DNA from: Phascolarctobacterium sp.
GTDB taxonomy: Bacteria > Bacillota > Negativicutes > Acidaminococcales > Acidaminococcaceae
Direction: 5' to 3'
Assembly: GCA_020024105.1 (NCBI GenBank)
Contig: JAHHUH010000004.1
Span: forward strand, 27,555-91,554
DNA: 64,000 nt
Shown: one piece after another, positions 33,743 through 43,765 of the stretch
Layout: each line of letters starts with the position of its first letter
Numbering within the stretch: the first letter of the stretch is position 1
Made by a program: the position numbers and the translations under genes
Notes under the pieces: model-generated
What the model saw: only the letters and a program-made list of their open reading frames with translations
Databases searched by the model: none
What the model was told of the DNA's origin: nothing

Positions 33743-35012
33743 TAATAATTTACAACGTTGGCAGCCCTGTCGTGGCTATTGTCAGATGAATGGTGCGGCT
33801 TCTGCTATTTTAAGCATTAAGGATGCTAAGGTAGTTATGAACTGTCCCCGGTGGTGTGCTGTTTTAGCAGAAAGAGAATTGGCTATTGCTGTCAAGGAGT
33901 TTGAAACACGTTTGTACTGCTCCGAGGTTTTGGAAACTGATTTGCTTTTTGGCGTAGGTAACAAGCTGGTAGAGGCAGTGGAGGAGGCCTGCGCAGATGG
34001 TAAAAATAGTCTGTTGGCCGTGTTGACCAATTGCTCCATGAGTCTGATTGGCGATGATATTAAAGGTGTCTGCTCCGAACTGCAGACTGATTGTCCTGTA
34101 GTTGCTATTGATTCTGGCGGTCTGACGGGTGAATATTGGGAGGGCTGGAGTAATGCCCTAATTACTATTTTGCAAAATATCCAGCCGTCTCGGCTAAAGA
34201 CTCTGCCTGGAAGTGTCAACTTAATCGGTTGTAGCGCCTGCTATCCTCAATGGCAGGGAGATTTGGCTGAACTTCGGCGTCTGTTGGCGGCAGCAGGGGT
34301 AGAGGTAAATGTATGCCTCATAGAAAACGGAACAACCTTGGCGCAGTTGGAACAAATTGGCCGGGCTAAGCTGAATATCGTACTGAATGAGGAAATAGGT
34401 CTACCCGTAGCTCACTGGCTGGAGGAAAATTTACAGCAGCCCTATCTGAACATTCCCATGCCCTATGGTCTGGATGGCAGCTTACGTTGGCTACAGGCTA
34501 TTGGTCATGCCCTTCAGATGGAGCTTGATTTAACTAGCCTACAAGAGGAAATTAAGTGGGCTAAGAAGATGATTTTTCGTGAATATTCTGTTTTAAAGAG
34601 TACTTGTGACAATTTATTCTTTAAAAGGTTGGTTATATCCAGTTATTATGGTAAAATCAATAGTCTGTTACCAGTTTTGAAAAAAGAAATGCCTGTTTTT
34701 GGCCGTTTGTATTATCGTGTTAATGGTCCAGGTGGTCAAGACATTCCTTCAGGTGAGGAGTGGTGCTATACCAAGCCTTTGGAAAATTTACAGCATGATG
34801 AGTACCAGATTGTGTTAGGCTCGGAAAGAGACTTACATGAGTTGTGCGGTTTTAAAAATACAGCCTTTTTAGAGTTTATGATGCCTGCCTCAAGGATTAG
34901 TGTTTCCTGGGAAACCTGCATAGGGATTACGGGCTGGTTGTATTTTACTAAAAGTATCATTCAACAGATACTTCATCTGTATAAGATGAATAACGGACCG
35001 GAACAGAAGTAG
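33732..35012 (+). CDS. Nitrogenase component 1-like oxidoreductase subunit (NifK/N-like)
   Basis: A 426-residue partner of the preceding subunit. ETDLLFGVGNKLVEAVEEA then LTNCSMSLIGDDIKGVC is again the component 1 signature. Cys17, Cys42 and Cys101 are spaced 25 and 59, against 25 and 58 in NifK (70, 95, 153); extra Cys13 and Cys38 form CxxxC pairs with the first two. The second half is more divergent and includes SWETCIGITGWLYFTKS. The start codon lies inside the end of the upstream gene behind AGAGGA, indicating a tight operon and 1:1 synthesis. A Cys-rich small protein follows 35 bases later. The reaction is unknown; reduction of a tetrapyrrole, corrinoid or metal complex taken up by the adjacent receptor system is my inference. 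Confidence 0.87.
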   Translation: MNTNNNLQRWQPCRGYCQMNGAASAILSIKDAKVVMNCPRWCAVLAERELAIAVKEFETRLYCSEVLETDLLFGVGNKLVEAVEEACADGKNSLLAVLTNCSMSLIGDDIKGVCSELQTDCPVVAIDSGGLTGEYWEGWSNALITILQNIQPSRLKTLPGSVNLIGCSACYPQWQGDLAELRRLLAAAGVEVNVCLIENGTTLAQLEQIGRAKLNIVLNEEIGLPVAHWLEENLQQPYLNIPMPYGLDGSLRWLQAIGHALQMELDLTSLQEEIKWAKKMIFREYSVLKSTCDNLFFKRLVISSYYGKINSLLPVLKKEMPVFGRLYYRVNGPGGQDIPSGEEWCYTKPLENLQHDEYQIVLGSERDLHELCGFKNTAFLEFMMPASRISVSWETCIGITGWLYFTKSIIQQILHLYKMNNGPEQK

Positions 35013-35047
35013 GAATAAGGGAAGACCCTAAGGAGGAGGTGACTTTG

Positions 35048-35335
35048 ATGCCGGAACCTAGTTATAAATTTTATCAAAATAAGGCTTGTAAGTACTTTCC
35101 CTGTCACAAGGGTGTACCCGAGGATGAATTTAACTGTCTTTTTTGTTGGTGTCCCCTCTTTATGTTGGGCAGGGATTGCGGTGGCGATTTTGAATATCTG
35201 TCCAGTGGTGCCAAAAGCTGTCTGCATTGTACCAAGCCCCATGAACCAGGTGGCTACGAGCATGTATTAAAGCAGTATAAGAAGGTAGTAGCCAAAATTA
35301 AAGAGGATGTAGCTCCGCAAAGCTTTGATAAATAA
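35048..35335 (+). CDS. Cysteine-rich small-domain protein
   Basis: A 95-residue protein with eight cysteines (14, 19, 30, 33, 35, 44, 58, 61) and nearby histidines: ACKYFPCHKG, NCLFCWCPLF, RDCGG and SCLHC. This is the pattern of the small Cys-rich domain (PF04071-like), a probable metal or Fe-S binder. The ATG at 35048 is preferred because AGGAGG lies 8 bases ahead; a GTG at 35039 is too close to it. It is the last gene of the nitrogenase-like operon and may be an electron carrier, metal donor or assembly factor for that enzyme. No membrane or signal sequence. Confidence 0.8.
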   Translation: MPEPSYKFYQNKACKYFPCHKGVPEDEFNCLFCWCPLFMLGRDCGGDFEYLSSGAKSCLHCTKPHEPGGYEHVLKQYKKVVAKIKEDVAPQSFDK

Positions 35336-35389
35336 AATTGCTTTCAGCTGACAAGTTAGCAAATTTGGTATATCTGGTCAGCTATGTAG

Positions 35390-35427
35390 GATGGGTGCCG
35401 CCCTAATTTTTAGGGGCAGCATCCATC
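35390..35427 (+). terminator. Imperfect hairpin after the Cys-rich gene
   Basis: An approximately 17-bp stem with one G-U, one mismatch and one bulge around a short T loop. There is no T tract after it. It is probably the operon terminator together with the next hairpin. Confidence 0.5.
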
Positions 35428-35473
35428 TTGCTTTATAAGGGATAAGCTTGTGGGTATTGCCAGGAAAGCAGAA

Positions 35474-35513
35474 AAAGACCCTCCCAGCTGAATAATCAGC
35501 AGGGAGGGTCTTT
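35474..35513. terminator. Bidirectional terminator between nitrogenase-like operon and symporter
   Basis: AAAGACCCTCCC / GGGAGGGTCTTT with an inner GCTGA/TCAGC stem. The A run on the left gives TTTTT for the leftward symporter transcript; the right side gives TTTGTT. Confidence 0.85.
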
Positions 35514-35554
35514 GTTATAGCATATTTATAGTAGAAACAAACCTTTAGCCATAT

Positions 35555-37057
35555 TTATTTATCTGCGGCTAATTCTTCTTGTAGGGTTTGGTGTGCCTGA
35601 TCAAATTTGTCAGTAATTGTCTTATCCGGTTCTTTATCAGTGATACTGAAGATGTAAATTGCTAAAGCAGAGATGATAAAGCCGGGGAGAATTTCGTAAA
35701 TACCGGTGGATGCAAAAAACTGTTTCCACAGCAGTACTGTAGTACCCCCAAAGAAAACACCGGCAACTGCACCACGAAGGGTCATACGACGCCAGAATAG
35801 GGAGCAGAGCACCAAGGGACCAAAGGAAGCACCAAAGCCGGCCCAGGCATAGGCAACCAGATCCAAAATTAAATTGTTAGGATTGGAGGCAATAGCCAGG
35901 GAGCAGGCAGATACCAGGATAACTGCGATACGGCTTACCAGGAGTAATTCTTTCTCGTCCGCAGATTTATGAATCAGTGCATGGTAGAAGTCATTTGAAA
36001 TAGCAGAGGCGGTTACCAGCAGCTGACCGGAAGAGGTACTCATGATGGCACCTAGGATGGCAGAAGTAATTAAGCCGGAAATAAAGGAAGTAAAGAATTT
36101 ATCATTCATGACCATGAAGACGGTTTCTGTATTAACGCCGTGGAGGCTGTTACCCAAAACTACTCTACCAATCAGACCGACAATAACAGCAAAGGCCAGG
36201 GAAAAGGCAACCCAGACCATGGCAATGCGGGTAGCACGAGGAATTTCACGTGCGGAGCTGATGCTCATAAAGCGTACTAGTATATGGGGTTGACCAAAAT
36301 AGCCCAAGCCCCAGGCCAGTAGGGATAGGATGGCGGTGAGACTTAAGGTCGCTCCAGTAGCATCAGTAAAGAAGTTAAAATAGTTAGGATTGATATCCAG
36401 CAAGGTTTCAACAGATTTAGCAGGACCGCCGGCATAAATGATACCAGTCGTAGGAACGACGATGATAGCAGCCAGCATCATCATGCCCTGGATGAAGTCT
36501 GTGCGACAAACTGCCAGGTAACCACCAGTAAAGGTATAAAAAATAACGATACCTGCGGTAATCAGCAGGGATTCAAAATAAGGCAGGCCCAAAACTGTGG
36601 TAAACAGACGTCCACCGGCTACGAAGCCGGAAGCAGTATAAATTAAAAAGAAAATAAAAATAAAAATTGCAGAGATGACACGCAAGGTTTTACTTTTGTC
36701 ATGAAAGCGGTTTTCAAAATAATCCGGCAGGGTAATGGAATCGTTAGCAACTTTAGTATAGACACGTAAACGTTTAGCTACTAACACCCAGTTTAAAAGG
36801 GTACCTAAGCCTAAGCCTAAAGCAATCCAACCAGCGCTGACACCAGCTAAATAAGCGTAACCAGGTAGGCCCATCAGCATCCAGCCGCTCATATCGGAGG
36901 CCTCAGCACTCATTGCGGAAACCCATGGTCCCAACTTACGTCCACCTAAAACGTAATCACCTAAATCTTGTTCTTGACGCATATGGAAGATACCAATGCA
37001 GAACATCATGAGAAAATATAGGCCGAAGGCAAAAAGCAGGCCCCAATCATTGTTCAT
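35555..37057 (-). CDS. Sodium:solute symporter, PutP-like (SSS family)
   Basis: A 500-residue membrane protein with about 13 helices. Recognisable parts are DYVLGGRKLGPWVSAMSAEASDMSGWMLMGLPG, ALGLGLGTLLNWVLVAKRLR and the family signature GGYLAVCRTDFIQGMMM, followed by GQPHILVRFM. The closest named relative is the Na+/proline symporter PutP. The start at 37057 is set by a GGGGGG site 7 bases upstream; the frame extends further without one. It is the only intact secondary transporter of its type in the window and is isolated, ending at a bidirectional terminator. Proline as substrate is likely but not proven. Confidence 0.9.
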   Translation of the reverse strand: MNNDWGLLFAFGLYFLMMFCIGIFHMRQEQDLGDYVLGGRKLGPWVSAMSAEASDMSGWMLMGLPGYAYLAGVSAGWIALGLGLGTLLNWVLVAKRLRVYTKVANDSITLPDYFENRFHDKSKTLRVISAIFIFIFFLIYTASGFVAGGRLFTTVLGLPYFESLLITAGIVIFYTFTGGYLAVCRTDFIQGMMMLAAIIVVPTTGIIYAGGPAKSVETLLDINPNYFNFFTDATGATLSLTAILSLLAWGLGYFGQPHILVRFMSISSAREIPRATRIAMVWVAFSLAFAVIVGLIGRVVLGNSLHGVNTETVFMVMNDKFFTSFISGLITSAILGAIMSTSSGQLLVTASAISNDFYHALIHKSADEKELLLVSRIAVILVSACSLAIASNPNNLILDLVAYAWAGFGASFGPLVLCSLFWRRMTLRGAVAGVFFGGTTVLLWKQFFASTGIYEILPGFIISALAIYIFSITDKEPDKTITDKFDQAHQTLQEELAADK

Positions 37058-37176
37058 TTCAAAACCCCCCACATAATAAAAATAATAGTTATCAACATTA
37101 TACACAATTATAAGAGTTTTGTACAAGAAATATAAAAAATAATCTTAGAAGTGAAAGAAAGATAAGAGGGGTTTTC

Positions 37177-37205
37177 TTGACGGTTACTTATAGCTGTTAT
37201 ATAAT
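37177..37205 (+). promoter_or_regulatory. Promoter of the DUF1934-argS-pyrG region, with leader hairpin
   Basis: TTGACG, 17-base spacer, TATAAT. The 120-base leader can form an imperfect stem (37261-37273 with 37298-37309) ahead of the first start codon. Confidence 0.75.
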
Positions 37206-37331
37206 TATGAAGAATAAAGTGGTGTTTTATGTACTGAATTAAAACCAATCAAAAGGTACGAGAGCGTGCAACCTGGTCCGATGCAAAAAATGACGATGGT
37301 GCAGGCTCTAATCGTGTTTGTGGAGATAGTT

Positions 37332-37755
37332 ATGCAGGCAGTAAAAATAAGAATCATAAGTGTTACAAGTGATGAAAAAGGTGAACAGCAGTCTACGGAA
37401 CAGATTTGCTTTGGCCAAATGGCTGAAAAGAATGGCAAATACTATGCTATGTATGATGAAACCGAAGTTACTGGTCTGGAGGGTACGAAAACAACCTTAA
37501 AATGGGATGAGGAAAGGGTAACTATTATCCGTCGTGGTGCCTTGGAGCATCGTCAGGATTTCTACCAGGGGATGGTTGATAAGAGCCTTTATCGTACTCC
37601 CTATTTGGAAATTCCCATCGAAACAGCTACTAAATATCTATATACCTACTTCCGGGAGGGTGTCTGGCATATAGAATTGGAATATACTTTGTCCCAGGGC
37701 GGTCAGCCCTATGGCGATATGAAGATTTCCATAGATATTGAGGAGGATACCAGAA

Positions 37756-37766
<11 letters not shown>
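37332..37766 (+). CDS. DUF1934 protein (YwiB-like)
   Basis: A 144-residue beta-rich protein of the DUF1934 family: VKIRIISVTS at the start, YYAMYDETEVTGLEGTKTTLKWDEERVTIIRRGAL in the middle, and LEYTLSQGGQPYGDMKISIDI at the end. The start at 37332 is chosen because GGAGA lies 6 bases upstream. It overlaps argS by 11 bases, the standard neighbour of this family in Firmicutes. It resembles lipocalin-type barrels; function is unknown. Confidence 0.87.
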
Positions 37767-41068
<3,302 letters not shown>

Positions 41069-41083
41069 GCTGAACTTTCTCTA

Positions 41084-41115
41084 AAGGCAGACCCCAGTAA
41101 TGTGGTCTGCTTTTA
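41084..41115 (+). terminator. Intrinsic terminator after pyrG
   Basis: GCAGACC / GGTCTGC (41087-41110) with a 10-base loop, then TTTTATT. Confidence 0.85.
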
Positions 41116-41144
41116 TTGCTTACAAATAATTAAGGAGGTAGGCA

Positions 41145-42077
41145 ATGTTTAAGAAAATTTTTGTCAGTGCAGTGCTGCTTCTAGCAGTACTCAGTTTTGT
41201 AGTTTCTCTATTGAGAGGTAATAATAATGATGACCCTGCTGTAGAAATGGGTGATAGGGTAGCAGTCATTAATATTATGGGCCCCATTATGAGTGGCGAT
41301 AGTAACGGCGGTTTTTGGGAGCAGACCCAGGGCGTAACTAGTGGCGAAATAATGCGTCAGATCCGTGACGCGGCAGCGGATGATACTGTGAAGGCTTTAG
41401 TCTTACGTATTGATTCCGGCGGCGGTAGTGCCACTGCTGCTGAGGAGGTTGGTCGTGAGCTGCTGCGTTTTAGGGCGGATACTAATAAACCCATTGTAGC
41501 TACCATGGGTGACATGGGAGCTTCAGCAGCTTATTGGATTGCTGCCTGCGCCAGTGATAAGGTTTATGCTAACTCCACTACTATTACTGGTAGTATTGGT
41601 GTATATATGCCCTATATGAATACGGAAGAGCTTTTTAAGAAAATTGGTATTAGTACTAGTAAGATTAAAAGTGGTACTTATAAGGATATTATGAGTAATG
41701 ACCGTGAAATGACACCTGAGGAAAGAGTAATTTTACAGACTATGGTGGATGAAATTTATAGTCAATTTATTACCGTAGTAGCTGAAGGACGTCACATGGA
41801 ACCTGGTATTGTTCGTACTTATGCTGATGGACGTATTTATACCGGTGCCCAGGCCCAAAGAATAGGACTGGTGGACGAGCTGGGCAATTATTATGATGCC
41901 TTGGCTAAGGCTGGCGAGCTAGCCGGTATTGAAGGAATGCCGGAGGTTAAGCAAAACACTAAGGCTCAGCCCTGGGAGGCACTTCTGGGTGCAGAAATCA
42001 GCCATGCCATTAAGACTCAGTTTGTTAAGGAAATGACCAGTGGTTTGCAGGGAGGTTCTCCCAGAGCAGAGAGGTGA
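41145..42077 (+). CDS. sppA: Signal peptide peptidase SppA
   Basis: A 310-residue membrane-anchored serine protease that degrades cleaved signal peptides. One N-terminal helix (about 5-23) anchors it. The ClpP-like fold shows LVLRIDSGGGSATAAEE (86-101), the nucleophile Ser127 in GDMGASAAYW, ANSTTITGSIGV, and the catalytic Lys region in KIKSGTYKDIMS (173-184). The length is that of the half-size Gram-positive type (about 300-335), not the double-length E. coli type. AAGGAGG precedes it; a Yip1-like gene follows after 5 bases. Confidence 0.94.
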   Translation: MFKKIFVSAVLLLAVLSFVVSLLRGNNNDDPAVEMGDRVAVINIMGPIMSGDSNGGFWEQTQGVTSGEIMRQIRDAAADDTVKALVLRIDSGGGSATAAEEVGRELLRFRADTNKPIVATMGDMGASAAYWIAACASDKVYANSTTITGSIGVYMPYMNTEELFKKIGISTSKIKSGTYKDIMSNDREMTPEERVILQTMVDEIYSQFITVVAEGRHMEPGIVRTYADGRIYTGAQAQRIGLVDELGNYYDALAKAGELAGIEGMPEVKQNTKAQPWEALLGAEISHAIKTQFVKEMTSGLQGGSPRAER

Positions 42078-42082
42078 GCTAG

Positions 42083-42649
42083 ATGAGAAGGAGGATATAC
42101 GACGTACTCTTTCAGACTAAAGCAGGTATGACCGATTTAGTGAAGCAGCCCTCCTTATGGCGTAGTGGGTTTTATTTTACTCTTAGCGTGGGTCTGTTTT
42201 CCGGGGTAGTTACTAATACCTGGCTAGTTAATCTGCCATTGAGTGTGCGCTTGGCTACGGTATTAGCTACCGTCATTATAGCCGGTGTAGCTTTATCCCT
42301 GTACGGCTTCCTACTTCATGGTATTTTAGAAACCCTGGGGGCTTTGGCCGGTGATGCCAGAGTTTTGATATGCCTTTTGGGGTATACTGTCCTACCTTTC
42401 CTGCTGCTGACACCTGTGGCGTTGTTGGCAGGCAAGCTGGGGCTGGGGGGAATAGTGCTTTTACTCTGCATCTGGTTGTTGGGCCTTGTCTGGATGCTGT
42501 ACCTGCTGGTTAGGTCCTTGGAGGTAACGTACATTATAGATTTTAAGCGTTCAGCCTCCATTATATTGTTTAGTTTGTTGTTGCTTTATATTGTTTTTGT
42601 GTTACCTTGGCAAATTATTATTAATTTACTTTGGCAAAGCTGGTCTTAA
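42083..42649 (+). CDS. Yip1-domain-like membrane protein
   Basis: A 188-residue polytopic protein with five hydrophobic segments after a basic amphipathic start, in the layout of YIP1-family proteins: LVKQPSLWR before the first helix, then LLGYTVLPFLLLTPVALLAG and a short basic tail region. It begins 5 bases after sppA, so it is co-transcribed. Bacterial Yip1-like proteins have no settled role. The family call rests on overall pattern. Confidence 0.65.
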   Translation: MRRRIYDVLFQTKAGMTDLVKQPSLWRSGFYFTLSVGLFSGVVTNTWLVNLPLSVRLATVLATVIIAGVALSLYGFLLHGILETLGALAGDARVLICLLGYTVLPFLLLTPVALLAGKLGLGGIVLLLCIWLLGLVWMLYLLVRSLEVTYIIDFKRSASIILFSLLLLYIVFVLPWQIIINLLWQSWS

Positions 42650-42659
42650 AGATTAGGTA

Positions 42660-42688
42660 TTGCACAAAATTAGGTAAAGTGTCATAAT
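42660..42688 (+). promoter_or_regulatory. Promoter of glpX
   Basis: TTGCAC, 17-base spacer, CATAAT, ending 35 bases before the glpX start. Confidence 0.6.
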
Positions 42689-42723
42689 AACAAAGGAAAA
42701 GAAATACGCAAGGAGTGTGTTAA

Positions 42724-43689
42724 ATGGACAGAGAATTATCCATGGAATTTGTTCGTGTTACTGAAGCAGCAGCAGTTGCTTGTGGTAGATTAGTTGGTAA
42801 AGGTGATAAAAACGGCGCTGACGGTTTAGCTGTTGACGCAATGCGTAGAATGTTTGACACTGTACACATTAGTGGTACTGTTGTTATTGGTGAAGGCGAA
42901 ATGGACGAGGCGCCCATGCTTTACATCGGTGAAGAAGTTGGTGCTGGTGGTACTCCGGTAGATATTGCTGTAGACCCCATTGAAGGTACTAACCTTGTTG
43001 CTAAAGGTCAACCCGGCGCTATTGCTGTTATGGCAATTGCTCCTCGTGGCTGCCTGCTTCATGCACCTGATATGTACATGGATAAAATTGCTGTAGGTCC
43101 TCGCGCTAAGGGCTGCATTGATATTAATGCTCCTATCAAAGAGAATTTGGAACGTGTAGCTAAGGCTTTGGACCGTAAGGTTGCTGATTTGAACGTAGTT
43201 CTTCTGGACCGCGAACGTCATTACGGACTGATGGATGAAATCCGTAGTGCAGGTGCACGTATTCAATTGATTACTGATGGTGATGTTAACCCCATTGTTA
43301 AGGCTGGTATTGAAGGTACCGGTATTCACATGTATGTTGGTCGCGGCGGCGCTCCTGAAGGTGTTTTGGGTGCAGTTGCTTTGAAATGCCTGGGTGGCGA
43401 TATGCAAGCACGTCTTTGCCCCGAAGATGAGGCACAGGTTAAACGCTGCTTGTCCATGGGTATTACCGATGTAAATAAGGTTTTGACCTTGGACGACCTG
43501 GTTAAAGGTGATGACTGCATGTTTACTGCAACCGCTATTACTGAATGCAACATGCTTCATGGTCTGCGTTACTTTGGTGGTGGTGTACGTACCCATACTA
43601 TTTCCTGCCGTTATAAAACTGGTACCGTTCGCTTCGTAGATGCTATCCATAGCTACGAACGTAAGGATGATATTGCATTTAAGCTTTAA
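42724..43689 (+). CDS. glpX: Fructose-1,6-bisphosphatase class II
   Basis: A 321-residue enzyme of gluconeogenesis hydrolysing fructose 1,6-bisphosphate. GlpX signatures are VIGEGEMDEAPMLYIGE (metal-binding Glu/Asp), VDIAVDPIEGTNL (metal site and P-loop), and GGAPEGVLGAVALKCLGGDMQ. AAGGAG lies about 9 bases before the ATG. Own promoter and a strong terminator make it monocistronic. Gluconeogenesis fits an organism living on organic or amino acids. Confidence 0.96.
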   Translation: MDRELSMEFVRVTEAAAVACGRLVGKGDKNGADGLAVDAMRRMFDTVHISGTVVIGEGEMDEAPMLYIGEEVGAGGTPVDIAVDPIEGTNLVAKGQPGAIAVMAIAPRGCLLHAPDMYMDKIAVGPRAKGCIDINAPIKENLERVAKALDRKVADLNVVLLDRERHYGLMDEIRSAGARIQLITDGDVNPIVKAGIEGTGIHMYVGRGGAPEGVLGAVALKCLGGDMQARLCPEDEAQVKRCLSMGITDVNKVLTLDDLVKGDDCMFTATAITECNMLHGLRYFGGGVRTHTISCRYKTGTVRFVDAIHSYERKDDIAFKL

Positions 43690-43706
43690 TTTTTTAGGCT
43701 GATACA

Positions 43707-43737
43707 AGGGGTTTTAGCAATTGCTAAAACCCCTCTT
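43707..43737. terminator. Palindromic terminator after glpX
   Basis: A 28-base perfect palindrome with arms AGGGGTTTTAGCAA / TTGCTAAAACCCCT, followed by CTTT. The T tract is short, so strength is moderate. Confidence 0.82.
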
Positions 43738-43765
43738 TAAGTAATTACAGAAGTTGGTTAGGCAA

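Noticed and set aside
32465-35012. HgdB/HgdA-type 2-hydroxyacyl-CoA dehydratase subunits
   Set aside because: Considered because of the activase gene nearby, but the FGG...C...IGDD motif and cysteine spacing fit nitrogenase component 1 much better.
42826-43707. 293-codon minus-strand frame over glpX
   Set aside because: Fully antisense to an intact, strongly conserved glpX; its low-complexity Asn/Thr/His composition is typical of a shadow frame.
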